From Straminergon stramineum (taxonomy: Eukaryota > Streptophyta > Bryopsida > Hypnales > Calliergonaceae), in NCBI GenBank assembly GCA_963920665.1, contig OY987263.1, forward strand, positions 31,918,547-31,982,546: a stretch of 64,000 nt of DNA. The letters are read 5' to 3'. This document shows positions 36,591-48,339 of this stretch, one piece after another. The notes under the pieces are model-generated. The model saw only the letters and a program-made list of their open reading frames with translations, was not told the origin of the DNA and did no database searches. The stretch's first letter is position 1, and each line of letters begins with the position of its first letter. The position numbers and the translations under genes were made by a program.

Positions 36591-36858
36591 TTAGGGGAAA
36601 TCTAAGGCCTCTACATGCCCGTTTCAAGGTTGTTCCCCTACCTGTTCCCTATAATGTCCGGGAATGACTGGTTGCTGTTAGTCAAATAAATACCACAAAA
36701 AAATAATTTTTTTAGTTATGATATGCGAAAATAAGTTGAATTTTTTTATTTTAATTTGTTTTTGACGTGGCACAATTTCAACCATGTTAGATTGCAGTTC
36801 TTGTGTTCCTCGCAACCTAGGAACTTGCAGGCATGTTGAGGCCTCAAATTTCCCCTAA
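36591..36858. mobile_element. Family L MITE (268 bp)
   Basis: TTAGGGGAAATCTAAGGCCT at the left is complementary, with a few mismatches, to AGGCCTCAAATTTCCCCTAA at the right. Similarity continues to about 42 bp (CATGCC; CAAGGTTG/CAACCTAG). The loop is non-coding. No target duplication was identified. Confidence 0.75.
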
Positions 36859-39834
36859 GGCTTAGCAAACAAGTGAGGAGTAGAAGCATTGTCTTTACAA
36901 GGAGTATCACAAAAATAAATAAGGATGCATTTCTAAGAATCACATAAACTAACTATCACAACTTGCCACCTAGACAAACAATGAATTTTATGGTACAATT
37001 TCAGGATTTTTGAGCATGATTTTGTTCACTCTAAAGGGTTTGCAAGTTAAATTTCCTTAAGATGATTTCTTAAAGTGACCAACTAATACATTGAACTTAG
37101 AATCCAATGCAACAACCATTTCCTTGCAAGATTTGTTTCTTGAGACCTAAAGGGCAGCTAGGTTTGTCCTATGAGAAACACAATGAGTTGAAGGTAAGGA
37201 ATGGATTTACCATTTTCAACAAGTTGCCACATCCATATTTTTTCCAACTATTGAGGAAGATCCATTGGCTCCAAATCCAACTCATTTACTTAGATTCAAC
37301 TCCCAAGTCTTTGCACTAGTCATAAGAATGTCAAATATAAACCTAGAGGGTGATTGCAAGAATAATTGGTCCATTTTATACTATTTTGACTATTTTCATG
37401 TTTTTTTCTAGTATTTTTTTTAAATTAGAAAAAGTAAATTTGTAAATATAAAAATGTGGCCAATGTATATGCATTTAAGAAGATGGTACTTTAATGAAGG
37501 AAAAATCAAAGAAAAATTCTCTAAGTAGGAAAACTAGAAAATTGCAAAATCTCAAAAAAAAAGTAGGTACTTTGAGGCTTTAATTTGTATAAAATAGAAA
37601 TAAAAATCTACAATGAAATACAAAATTATCCATTTGTGAGGACTAGTGATCCTAGAACTAGTTGATGAATTTTAGTGCAATATGCTACATGTTTATAGAA
37701 TCTAGTGGAATATACTACCTTCAAGATAAACATGCATCAATTTTGGCTACTTTGAGACAAAGTAGTATAAAAAAATAGAAAAGAAAGGATTTTACAAGTT
37801 GTAAAGGAGTATTGGGAATAATTTAACACAAAACTAACTAAATAGATGCTAATTCCAATGTGGAGAAAGTTGAAAATTTACTACCAAAATGTATTGGTTG
37901 TTGCAGTCTTATCTAAAATCTAAAATTTTCAAGGATTTTTTCCAATGTACATTTAGCTATTGAAATTTTTAGTAGCAATGGAGTGAATTTAGCGAGTTCT
38001 GTGAACACTAGCTAGGGAGGACTTGATGTTGAAGAAATTTCACCAAAAGAATGAGCTTGTTAAATAACTCCCTTTGGCCAACCCCTAAACTACAACAAAT
38101 GTTGTGGAAGGCCTTCATAGATCATGCTTGGATTGCTTAGCTCCAAACCAAAAAATTATGCAAACTCTACTCAAACCAAGATTGATACTTTCCTATGGTG
38201 TTTTGACAACACCTAGTTGCAAATTTGGGTTCTTTGGTTTGTGCACTCATCTTGCAATTAAATAGAAAAAAAGTTCTCCCTAAGATCGAGAGGTTCAATT
38301 AGCTACCTTGGTGTCTTGGTTTCATCGAGGGTCTTGCCTCTATTGCTGGCCTCTAAGGGGTTGTAGTAGGCTTTTAGCTATTAGAACTTTAAAGAGAAAA
38401 AAAAGTTTGCTATAGACTTGTTCCCTTGGTTTGTTATATTGTTTCCCTTAAACAATAGAAATTGTCCTTGTGTGTAAGAAAAATGATCTTGAGACCATCT
38501 TACATGTTTAGAAGTGTGTGTGTGTGTGTGTGTGTACTATGAAGTCCTATTTGTATGAATGTGGAGGACATAAAATAATCTATTTTTAGACATCCTTTGT
38601 TAGAGAACTTGCCCACCTATTGTGGTAATAGATTACAAAAATTTTAGCTCTAGATCATTAATTTTTAGTACCTTTTAATATAATTTTTTTTAATTTATGA
38701 AAAGGAAGGGATACAATTATAATAGAAATATCCATCTCCAATAAAAGAAATTCAAATTTTTCAAATTCATGCTTCAAAAGTTATAGTAGATCATAAGTTT
38801 GTCATGCTATATGTGACATAATTAAAGACTAGTCTTTTTTTCAATTATTCTAGAATCCTTTTTCCATCCTCAAGCCATGAGAAATCCAAGAAACACATAA
38901 TAGGTAGACTAGCTTCTAAAAAATTGCAAAGAGTCCAAGTTGTCCTATAACAAAAATATCAATGGACTCATCAATAAGCCAAGAAACTTAGAATCTCTAA
39001 CTCTATCCTAAACTCTCCCTTGAATGAAACAAGAGAGACCAAAGATCGTCTTAGCACAAGCTTGTTCATCATAGTAAAGTTTTTCAATGATGGGAGCTTT
39101 GTAAGAAAGGAGATCACACAAACTTTGAAACTTGTGAAAAAAGAGAGTTGTCTTCTCTACGAAGTAGACAATCCTAAATAGGGATAGCATTGCTTCATCA
39201 CATGTGCAATTTTCAACTGCAACAACCTTTTACAAAGCATTTAAACCCATTTGCTTGGCCGAAGTCAATTTTTAAGTATTTTACAATTTTATTATAGTCT
39301 TGAAATAATGAAATCTTAACACTGTTAGAACCTTCAATGGCATATGTAAAATGACCTCCACATTCTTTACAAGTCTTACCAAAAACACTTTCCATGTTAC
39401 AATTGAACTCCATTCAATCATAGAAATCATATTAAGAATCTTTTCAATCTAGATTGGCTTTCTCAAGGTCTTTGGATTCTTTATGAGGAGGTTTGATGTG
39501 TGAAGAAGGAGATCCATTTATGTCCGCTAAGTCTCTACTAGATCCATACACAACATCAATACTTCAACAACAATTGATTTTTAGCCCTACTAGTTTCTAT
39601 TTGGTTTTGCGTCTTTTGTTTTCAAAATGCAATTAGGTTTTTCCCCACTTCTATGAACTAACTTTGAACGAGCCATTGGTTTTTTCCATCCATTGCTTTG
39701 GATATCCAAAAGCCAAAATACCCCCCAAAATATTTTGAACTTAAAAAAAAGCTTTAGGGGTTAAATGCACTTCTATTGATAATATTTTGAAGTGTTAATT
39801 CTACTTCAATGAAAAGTTAATAATAAGGTAGGAG
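36859..39834. other. AT-rich intergenic DNA with small repeats
   Basis: Position 37345 carries GTGATTGCAAGAATAATTGG, a family D-like end, and 37500-37560 matches family D interior in inverse orientation, so a decayed copy is likely. A (TG)n tract lies at about 38513-38534. No gene is recognised. Confidence 0.35.
38513..38534. repeat. (TG)n microsatellite
   Basis: About eleven uninterrupted TG units. Confidence 0.9.
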
Positions 39835-39963
39835 GTCCATAAACCGAACTTGTAAGCCTATCTACATAATAGTTGGCCATCATAGATAATTCAAGGAATA
39901 TGCCACTCCTTCCCAGATGGAAGATACATTTAGAACTTGGTCAATTTATGGACCTCCTGCCTT
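39835..39963. mobile_element. Family C-ended mini element (129 bp)
   Basis: AAGGTAGGAGGTCCATAAA at the left and TTTATGGACCTCCTGCCTT at the right form a 19-bp inverted repeat with one mismatch. The interior is short and not collinear with the 330-bp family C copies, so this is an internal-deletion derivative or a sister family using the same ends. Confidence 0.75.
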
Positions 39964-41094
39964 ATATTTGGTGGGCCATTGTACTAAGTGGATTGAGGGA
40001 ATGATGTTTTTACTTAACAACAATGATGGACATTGGGACTTGATTATCTAAAGCATTAAGTTATATTACAATGATAATCTGATGACAACAATCATTGGTT
40101 AGTGACAAGCGGAGTATTTGTAGGCAAGCAATCATTCTTAGAGCAACAAGTGACAATGTTGTCTGAAATCAATTTGTTACACTTGTTTATTGATAGACAA
40201 TAGAGAAACATGGTTGTTACATTGGGTAGATTAGGGTCATTAGATGTGTCCATTAGTTAGACAATTAGATAGAATGGATTGCTTTGGATTGTAAGGGCTT
40301 GAGATTTTACAAAGTGAAAAAATTATTGTAGTTTATGTTTATTAAGTAACATGGCATGGGGTCTATAGATATGGTATTCCATGTTTAAATAAGGATGTGG
40401 ACACTATGATAGGGTAGTAACTTATATCATTCAAGGTGTAGATGGAGGGACAAGTGTGAAAGTGTGTGGGCACAAATGCAAAGGCAAGTGCAGATGCTTG
40501 TATGCAAATGCAAAGACAAGGTTAGACGTAGGAATGGGTATGAACGCTAAGGCGTTGATGCTACATAATGAGCACAAAGTATAGAAGAACTTGACTTTCC
40601 TTGAGTCTCACACATTCACTTTATCATAGAATTCTTCTCTTGAAGTCAAACAACACTAAATTCTATTGTTGATGGTAAAAATTTGCACACCTTTTCATAT
40701 CTTCATTTGGAACAATAGCCATTTTAAAAATTTGATGTAGTATAGAATGTACTCTACAAATGAGTTTGGCAAGAATTTTCTATTGTCATAACCTATAATA
40801 CAACATGATAAGGATCTTTATTAGAAAATGATTGTATGTTTTATTTTTAAATGTTGTGAATTCAACATTTCCTAGAAATTTCACTTCGAATTATTTTTGT
40901 AGATAGTTGCACAAATTTCCCATTTTAATTGTTGAATTCAACATTGGAGTTGCATTGAATTTTCATCAACTACATTTTTCAAATTAAAAAAAAAAAATCC
41001 TTTAGTATATAGAGAGAATATTTTTTCCTTTAAATTGGTGAATTGAACATTGAATTTTCTTGGATTTATAGTGCTATGCAAACATTGAATGTTG
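39964..41094. other. AT-rich intergenic DNA
   Basis: Nothing gene-like. Toward the end, segments such as TTGAATTCAACATTGGAGTT and TTGAACATTGAATTTTCTTG begin the degenerate array described next. Confidence 0.35.
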
Positions 41095-41551
41095 CATAAG
41101 CCAAATATCAAATTCACCAATGTATATGTAAGACCCTTACATCTAGGCCCAAAAGTATTCCAAAGTTAATTTTAAAAAAATCATATTGTAGTTGGCTAGT
41201 GCATGTGAACCTTGTGCACTTCCAATGTTCCATTCATCCATTTAAATAGCGAACACTTATACTTAGACATAAAAGTAATCTGAAACTTTATCATAAAACA
41301 AAAAATGATTAATGTGGATCCTATAAAACCATGATGTTTAATTCACCAATGAAAGGAAAAACCTTTGTATGTAGACACAAAAGTAACTTATAGGAGTTTT
41401 TATAGAAAGAATAATGTAGATGTCCTTACCTATAGAAGTGACCTAAAAGAAAAAAGAAAAATGTTGTAGGAGTAAACCTTGTGCATCCTAATGCTCCATT
41501 CAACCATCTAAATCACAAATCCTTCTATCTAGACGCCTGAAGGGATTTTTT

Positions 41552-42505
41552 TTGAACCCCTAGAGGACCAAATGGTGTTTTTTTGGCAACAAAGCGATTT
41601 AGGGCAGCTCACTATGAATGGAATTTTTCATTTTTTTTCTTTGAAATTTTCACACAACATGTGCCCAAGGAGTTTCTTGAAGGCCCAATAATTTTCATAA
41701 CTTTTAAATATATGGTTAAAAAGTTGTAAGATATGTAGTTTTCATTGCTTGGCGAGCACCCTAGCCAACAAAAAAAACTTCTTGAAAAATCACTTTTTTT
41801 TAAAATAAAAATTTGAAATTGGTTTTCTAGATTTATATATACATGGAAAGCTTTGAATCATTCCATTTTGATTTATGAGATGAAAGTTGTAAAGGTTTTT
41901 AGTTGTGGGTAGTTTGTGGGTAGTAATAGAATCTCTACTCTAAAATAAACTTTGAAGACCTTTATTTATCTCAATTTTCAATATTTTTGGAAAAAAATAA
42001 AAGCATGAGGTGCAAATTTTTTATTCTGACATTGGAATCAGTAGAATTGTCATTTTTCAATTCCAAAAATAAATGATTAACAATTTAGTATTTTGAATCA
42101 TTCTCTACTTCACTCTACTTAATAATAATTTTTTTCTATATGTTGTACAATTCCAAATGATCTAGAATTTTTCAAGCACGTAGCCAACATGACTTGAAGA
42201 ATGAATCCAAAGAGTTACAACCATTTCGGACATTTTTTCATAATGATATGGCCTTGTGAAGTGCATCTGCTCGAAGTTTTGTAGGGCTAAAAACAAGTTT
42301 TTTGTCACTTCAAATGCTAATATCTTGCAATCCACATCGTGGAAATTTTTGAATTCTTTTACATCTTCCCAAACCAGCATAATACAAGATTCTATGGTTA
42401 AATTTGTCCAAAAATATATTTTTTATAAAATTTGGTACTTGTACTAAAAATGGTAGTTTTGGAGCGTTTTTGGTGAAAATATAGTCAAATACATTTAGGG
42501 GTTAA
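41552..42505 (+). mobile_element. Family A element, full copy (954 bp)
   Basis: Begins TTGAACCCCTAGAGGACCAA and ends AAATACATTTAGGGGTTAA, giving about 12-13 bp of imperfect terminal inverted repeat. It is collinear end to end, in opposite orientation, with 42627-43565. The interior holds TCTACTCTAAAATAAACTTT and the shared core TAATATCTTGCAATCCACAT. No open frame encodes a recognisable transposase. Confidence 0.85.
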
Positions 42506-42626
42506 ATAAACACAATGTGCTCGTATCAACTCACAAAAACAACCTAAAGGAAATATAAAAAATCAAAAGGAAGAAGGTGGTTGGAGTGAATCCTATTCAC
42601 TTTCATTGTTCGGTTCATTCAACCAT

Positions 42627-43565
42627 TTAACCCCTAAATGTATTTGACTACATTTTTATCCAAAATGCTCCCAAATTGCCATTTCTAGTACAAGTACCAA
42701 ACTTTGGAAAAAAACAACATTTCTGGACACATGTAATGTTAAGATCTTGTAGTACTCTAGTTTGAGAAGATGTGTAAAAAGTTTCAAAAATTTCCACCAT
42801 GTAGATTGCAAGATAATAGCATTTGAATAGACAAAAAGCCTTTTTTCGGCCCTGCAAAAATCCGAGTAACTTCACATCACAAGGTTAGATCATTATGAAA
42901 AAATGTCCAGAATGGTTGTAACTCTTTGGATCCATTCTTCCAGGCAAGTTGGCTACATGCTTGAAAAATTTCAGATCATTTGAAATTGTACATCATATAG
43001 GAAAAAATTAGTAAGTAGAAAGAAGTAAAGAATGATTCAAAATACTAAATTATTAACAATTTAGTAATGGAATTGAAAAATGCGAATTCCAAAGGTAGTA
43101 ATGTTGTAATAAACAATCTACACCCATTTTTTTTATTTTCTTCAAAAAAATTGAAAATTGAATTAAATAACATGCTTCAAAGTTATGTTAGAGTAGAGAC
43201 TCCATAACTACCTGCAAACTTAAACTCCTCATAACTTTCTTGTCATTAATAAAAATAGAATGATTCAAATCTTTCCATGTATATATAAATATAGAAAACC
43301 AATTTCAAATTTTTATTCTTAAAAAAGTGATTTTCAAGAATCTTTTTGAGTTGCTTGGACTGCCCACCAAACAATGAAAATGACATATCATGGAATAACT
43401 TTTTAACCATGTAGTCAAAAGTTATGAAAATTATTGGAATTTAAAGCTACTCCTTGGGCACATGTTGCGTGAAAATTTCAGCAAAAAAACATAAGAATTC
43501 CATTTGTAGTGAGTTGCCTAGAATCGCTATGTTGCCAAAAACATAGTTGGGGCATTTAGAGGTTA
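42627..43565 (-). mobile_element. Family A element, inverted full copy (939 bp)
   Basis: Begins TTAACCCCTAAATGTATTTG and ends GGCATTTAGAGGTTAA, the reverse complement of the copy at 41552-42505 with moderate divergence. The 121-bp spacer between the two is array sequence. Together they form a ~2-kb imperfect palindrome. Confidence 0.85.
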
Positions 43566-43688
43566 AAGTTACTCCTTGTCCCCATGCTGTGTGAAAATTT
43601 CAAAGAAAAATAATAAAAATTCTTTACGCAGTGAGTTGCCCAAAATGACTATGTTGCCAAAAAACGTAATTTGGGTGTTTAGAGGTAA
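43562..43688 (-). repeat. Family A terminal fragment in tandem
   Basis: The last ~125 bp of the minus copy (TACTCCTTGNNCCCATG to GTTTAGAGGTAAAG) is repeated immediately after it, so the element end is duplicated head to tail. Confidence 0.75.
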
Positions 43689-44640
43689 AGTAGAAAACTC
43701 TTCTATGAAGACACAAAAAGAATCCGAAGAATTTTCAAATTTAAAAAAGACGATGTGGTCATATCAATCTAAAGAATATACAAAAAAATTGAAAGAGAAA
43801 TTAAAATATAATATGATTAATGTGAATCTCTAAAAATCTCAATATTCAATTTACCAATTAAAATAGGAAATTCTTCTATATATCCATTACAGTAACCCAA
43901 AGAGTTTTTTAAAAAAAACTTAACAAAATGTGTCTTTATCACCTCCTCCCCTTCCTAGCCCCCACCCCCCCACTAATTAATTAAACAAAAAAACCCCCCA
44001 AAAACATAATGTGGTCATGTGGTACATGTGAATCCTTCTAATCCTAATATTCAATTCACCAATTAGAATGGCAAACCCTTCTATATACCCACTAAAGGAA
44101 CCCAAAGATTTAAAAAATAAACTAAAAACTAAATGCGATTGATGTGAATCCTAATAAAATCGAAATTTCAATTCACCAATGAAAATGGCAAAATTTTCTA
44201 TGTACCCACTAAATAAATCCAAATTAATTTTAAAAAAGAAGAAGAATGTTGATATACAATTGTACCAATCGATATATAAGTAATCTAAAGGAAATAATAA
44301 CAAAACACAAAGAATATGATTGATGTGAGTCTTTGTGCACACCTAAATGTTTAATTCAACAAGAAAAATGATAAATCATTCTACATATCCACTAATGTAC
44401 CCCAAAAAATTAAACTAAGCTAAATATATAGTTTAATAGTTTAAATGTCTAAAAGTAGTTGATATAAATTACTAAATTCTAGTAAAATCCAATCCTGAAT
44501 TCACCAATTTAAAGGCCAAAGTTAACTCTTCTATGTATCTACTAAAGTAACCTAAAGGAATTTAAATACAAATTAAAAAATATAGTTGATTTGAATCCAA
44601 TGCAACTTTAATGTTGAATCCTTGCATTCATACCCACTTT

Positions 44641-44790
44641 TCATGCCATAATTTCCAAAACAAAGTTGTGTACCATAATATTGTTTGCTTTGCAACCTTT
44701 AAATCTACCTTTTTGATATTTACAAAATTTTGTACATTTTGGATATAGCACAATTTGTCTTTTTTGTGTTAAAAATATGAAATCCACACT
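44641..44790 (-). pseudogene. Nuclear copy of mitochondrial rps3-rpl16 junction (NUMT)
   Basis: On the minus strand a frame reads KVWISYF and then TAA, the usual C-terminal motif of plant mitochondrial RPS3. Just after it an overlapping frame reads LYPKCTKFCKYQKGRFKGCK, the N-terminal part of mitochondrial ribosomal protein L16. The two invariant Arg residues (KRTKFRK) are now Cys through CGT-to-TGT changes. After GCKA the frame shifts: an extra-length insert replaces one codon, and GTQLCFG resumes in another frame. rps3 directly followed by rpl16 is standard mitochondrial order in streptophytes. The copy is only about 150 bp and cannot make a ribosomal protein. Confidence 0.85.
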
Positions 44791-45178
44791 TTGACATGTA
44801 TTTGCACCTATCCTTACATTTGCGCTATAAGTCTGCGTTGGCACCCACATGTTGAACACCATGGACAAGGTAAGTTCACATCGAATTTTTTTTACCTTTA
44901 CAAAAAGTCAACTATATGTTGACTGCATCAAAAGGATGAATTCCTTGTATGAAATATGTATACAAAGGATTGATGTTAGTATACTAGACTTAGCCTTTTA
45001 GGCTTTATAATGTACATTTATACTTAAAGAATTTATCAAATATCATGAGGTGATTATTATGAACATGAATAGGAAGAGAATCAATAGTTCAAATCACTTC
45101 TACCATTAAAATTCAGATTTATTCAATGAAAAATGTCAACCTTGACTCCAAATGAGAAGAAAGAAAGAAGAAGCACTC
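44791..45178. other. AT-rich intergenic DNA
   Basis: Nothing recognised. Confidence 0.35.
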
Positions 45179-45506
45179 AGGTAGGAGGTCCATAAAGCGC
45201 TCATCTAAAAGCTGAAATTGGAATTTGTGGAGGTAAAATTTCTTGAAATATTTTTCAGTAAATTTTCCTTGAAAGACAAATGGAATTGGCATCTAACCCA
45301 AGTCGTTTCATATTTTTTTGGAGTTATGTAGAATTAGTTCATAATTTTTGAAGTTGAAATGGCATAGGGCTCTAAAATCGCCCACCTCCTCAAATGTACA
45401 CTACTTGTACAGCATTGGTACAATGAGAAAGTAGCATGTTCAAATAGTGTGCATTTACAGAGGTGGGCAATTTTAGAGCCTGTGCGCTTTTAGAACCTCC
45501 TACCTT
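45179..45506 (+). mobile_element. Family C MITE (328 bp)
   Basis: Starts AGGTAGGAGGTCCATAAAGC and ends TTTAGAACCTCCTACCTT, a long inverted terminal repeat. The interior is nearly identical to 21187-21514, so these two are the youngest family C copies in the window. It marks the boundary between AT-rich DNA and the mid-GC block that follows. Confidence 0.85.
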
Positions 45507-46277
45507 AAGATGAACCCGGTCGTTTTTCATTCCAGGGCTTCGGACCTCTATCGCTTCTCACTAAAAATGATCTAATCTTAGCAGCCAAGTCAGCACTATG
45601 ATTTGTCTATTGTGACTTTCTTCACTCACCCCACATTTAGTTGCTATTCTAGGAAATGAAAAGCGACGGTGTTCACAGTATTGAAGAATAACTCTAGTCG
45701 TATGACCAACATGAATGAGGAGTCTGTTGGGGATAGTTCTACTATCTAAGCCATGTGACTTGGTACGCCTTCTTAGACCACCTTCCCAGTAGTGTGAAGC
45801 ATCGATCAGCCAAGGCTCCCATTAACTTCGGAAGACCTAATTTCCTGACCTCCAAATAAAAAATCGGACTTGACAGTAAGTCTAAATAAGCTCTTACGTG
45901 AGGAAGCTCAATACTATATTGTGTAACTTGCTGGTGCATGTATAAAAGAAGTTCGTATCAACAGAAATGTTTACAGTTTCACAGGTAGCGTCCTGACAGA
46001 TTGCAATGTACTCACTGTTCCTGATATGTGCTGTGAACTCCATATATGCAGTCTGTCGGCACTCTCATAATTCGGCTTCAGGCCACTGGTCCATGGAAAT
46101 TAAAGGTCTTAGTACAATAATTGATCATTTTTGTTTCACGTGATCATATATAGTCCTAATCATTTTCCTGCTGATGAGTAGTGAACCAGGCGAGGAACCA
46201 GGCCGGCAATACCCAACTATTCAAGGCACGACCCCCTTAGAATGTTAGTGAGCCTTTACTGACAACGGGACTGACAG
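45507..46277. other. Mid-GC intergenic DNA
   Basis: A minus-strand frame at 45742-45939 (65 codons) has no motif I know. Nothing else is recognised. Confidence 0.3.
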
Positions 46278-46523
46278 TTAAGCTAGCTTAGTATGTTTGA
46301 ACGTGCAAAGTGAACCCACTTTGATCTCAGAGGAGATCGAGAACACTAGAACTTTGTTCAAGACTAGTTGGCACCACGCATGATATTCAAATGACTGCTT
46401 CAATCGATCTTGCTCTAAATAATAGTCTTCACCATCCAGGAAAAAACTGGAAACATTAAAAATAGATATTTCGAAAAGTACTGTCTCTGGACAGGCATAT
46501 GCTCCGGCACATGCAAGTACGAT
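46278..46523 (-). CDS. Candidate terminal exon on the minus strand
   Basis: On the minus strand, TTCTGTTGTTTTCTGCAG, an excellent acceptor with a T-rich tract, is followed by 81 open codons and TAA. The peptide is mixed in composition, with hydrophobic strands and an acidic patch (FFLDGEDYYLEQDRLKQSFE). No family is recognised. Upstream on the same strand a frame at 46695-46958 is open and includes TATTTAAATA (46901-46910), which could serve as a TATA box with an ATG at 46853. No donor that joins the two in phase was pinned down. It may be a small lineage-specific gene, a fragment, or chance. Confidence 0.25.
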   Translation of the reverse strand: MVLACAGAYACPETVLFEISIFNVSSFFLDGEDYYLEQDRLKQSFEYHAWCQLVLNKVLVFSISSEIKVGSLCTFKHTKLA

Positions 46524-47358
46524 CTGCAGAAAACAACAGAAGCGGTGATGATCGTTTTCCGTCTCATCTAAGTTTATTGCAGAAAACACTAGAGAATGTC
46601 GTGAGTCATTATTGTGTGATCGCTTTCCACGAGACTTTACTTTGTCAAAACCGCAAACGACACTGGAACAATATCTAGTGTCTACTAGTGTCTACTAGTA
46701 GACACAATCGAAGGGACCAAACGGTTGATCGATCGATGGAGATGAAGATATATGTTGATTGAAGTACTGTTTTGGCAGTTCTCCGATTGCCAAAACTGAG
46801 ATGGCAAGTTGTTCCAGCTTCCTGAAGAAACTAGGACGGGTCAAGATGTTCATTACAAATGTATGATTGCGAAACTTTGCGAATACCACAGAATATTGTG
46901 TATTTAAATAATACACCCCTTGGGGGATAATGATCACTCCCTGGCAGGATATAATCACGAGGTCACTAGTAGGAGCATGCAGTGTATACCGGTCACCTGA
47001 GTGAGGTAGATTTTTTTAGATACAAATATCAAATCCTCCTACTGAGGTTCAGAGCAAGTGGCCAACCGCCCATTAAGTGCACTGCGCCCAGGACAATGAT
47101 AGGCCAGATGGAGACTTGAAGCGAAGGTAAGGTTACAGTAGCGAGCAACTTGTCAAGGCTTGTTCTAGTACAGTCAAACACTGATATTAGATTCCATTGC
47201 ATGCCACAATCAAATTAAATCTTTCGCATTTGGGTAAAAACTAAAAAAAAGTAAATAAAATAAAATCCTTCGATCCAGTGGCCTTGAAATACACTGATAA
47301 AGAATCTGATCTACCCTAAGTTCAGCCGCCATCCTGCATCTGCGAAGTACCCAGAGAA
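46524..47358. other. Mid-GC intergenic DNA
   Basis: Apart from the TATA-like TATTTAAATA and minus frame mentioned for the neighbouring exon candidate, there is a small repeat near 46677-46702 (TAGTGTCTAC twice, then its complement GTAGACAC). No other structure is recognised. Confidence 0.3.
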
Positions 47359-47534
47359 AACGTCAATTTCGTTTAATTGGCGATATTCCATTACTTTAGC
47401 GCGGTTCAGGACGGGCGGCCTGAACCCAAGATCTATTCCTATCCTACTTTGTTGCCTGAAATTAGACCTTTGCGAAAATACATGTCTCAACTTTTGGCTC
47501 TGCCAATGTCGCCAATTGAACGAAATTGACGTTA
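47359..47534. mobile_element. Family E MITE, copy 3 (176 bp)
   Basis: Starts AACGTCAATTTCGTTTAATT and ends CAATTGAACGAAATTGACGT, then TA, nearly perfect inverted ends. The interior is shared with 16585-16759 (CCTGAACCC, ATCTAT, CCTGAAA and TTAGACCTT segments). Confidence 0.8.
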
Positions 47535-48192
47535 GAAGCTGTTAATGACGTTCGCTTCAACACATACACCGTGATTAGAACTAAAGCTTTACGCAAGTTA
47601 AGTTGCATCCTTACGGGCACTGTTTTAGTTCTTAATATGCTTACAATCTCATGACTGCGTGGGGCCGGCTAATTAAGTCGGCGAAACAATCAATGAGAGA
47701 ACTGTTGCTCTCGTCGTTAATCCCCAACTGAGCAAAAAACAGCATACATAGAAAAATATTACAAGTACCAGAAGTCCTTCTCTATCTACAAACAAATATA
47801 TGTACTTACTAGCTCAAAATAGTTCCTCATATACAAATTAAAGAGTATAAGACTTGGCAGTACTGTTCTTTCCTTCAGCTAGTCGCGCATGCAGAGTTGC
47901 AAACTGGTTATCTAAGCAGCGTGTTTTTAAAGTGGGGCTACAAAGACCGAAATCTAGTTTGTCATTCGGCTCTCAAACCTGGCCAATAAGAGCGGGAAAC
48001 GAGTTTTGTCCCAAAACTGACCAATATTAAAGTGACAGATCCGGTTTCCCTAGCCACAAACAAAAGACTTTGGTTCTGATAAGCCAGATATGGTAGGTTA
48101 AACTTACTAATAGTCTCATATATGGCAGAGGAATGTAGAGAAACTGTTGTATATATATATAAATATACATACAAGTACATTATTCCTCGTGA
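47535..48192. other. Mid-GC intergenic DNA
   Basis: Nothing recognised. A TA-rich tract (TATATATATAAATATACATA) is present near 48151. Confidence 0.3.
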
Positions 48193-48339
48193 AGTACAAG
48201 GGTCCTACCTCCCAACTTTTATATATATTTATATATGTAAAAGTACAATATTCCTCGTCAACGGTCAAGAGACAAGAGTGAGCAAAAGGCCTAGGGCAGG
48301 GTACGACGACAATATTTTGGGAGGTAGGACCCTTGTACT
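48193..48339. repeat. 147-bp foldback with perfect 23-bp arms
   Basis: AGTACAAGGGTCCTACCTCC, then CAA, at 48193-48215 is exactly complementary to 48317-48339. Direct repeats ATTCCTCGT sit just outside the left arm (48182-48190) and inside the loop (48251-48259). It could be a MITE or a hairpin-forming transcript; no target duplication was found. Confidence 0.75.

Larger units (their letters stand above)
41095..44640. repeat. Degenerate satellite-like array split by element insertions
   Basis: A motif close to AATTCACCAATNAAAATGGC, then CTTCTATNTANCCACTAAAG and TAACCCAAAG, recurs. The best copies are at about 41111, 41340, 43850, 44054, 44172 and 44500, with weaker copies near 41231, 41495, 42608 and 44352. 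Spacing varies from roughly 110 to 200 bp. The array is interrupted at 41552-43688 by three family A copies. Unit order and length are loose, so it is an old array or serial local duplication. Confidence 0.55.
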
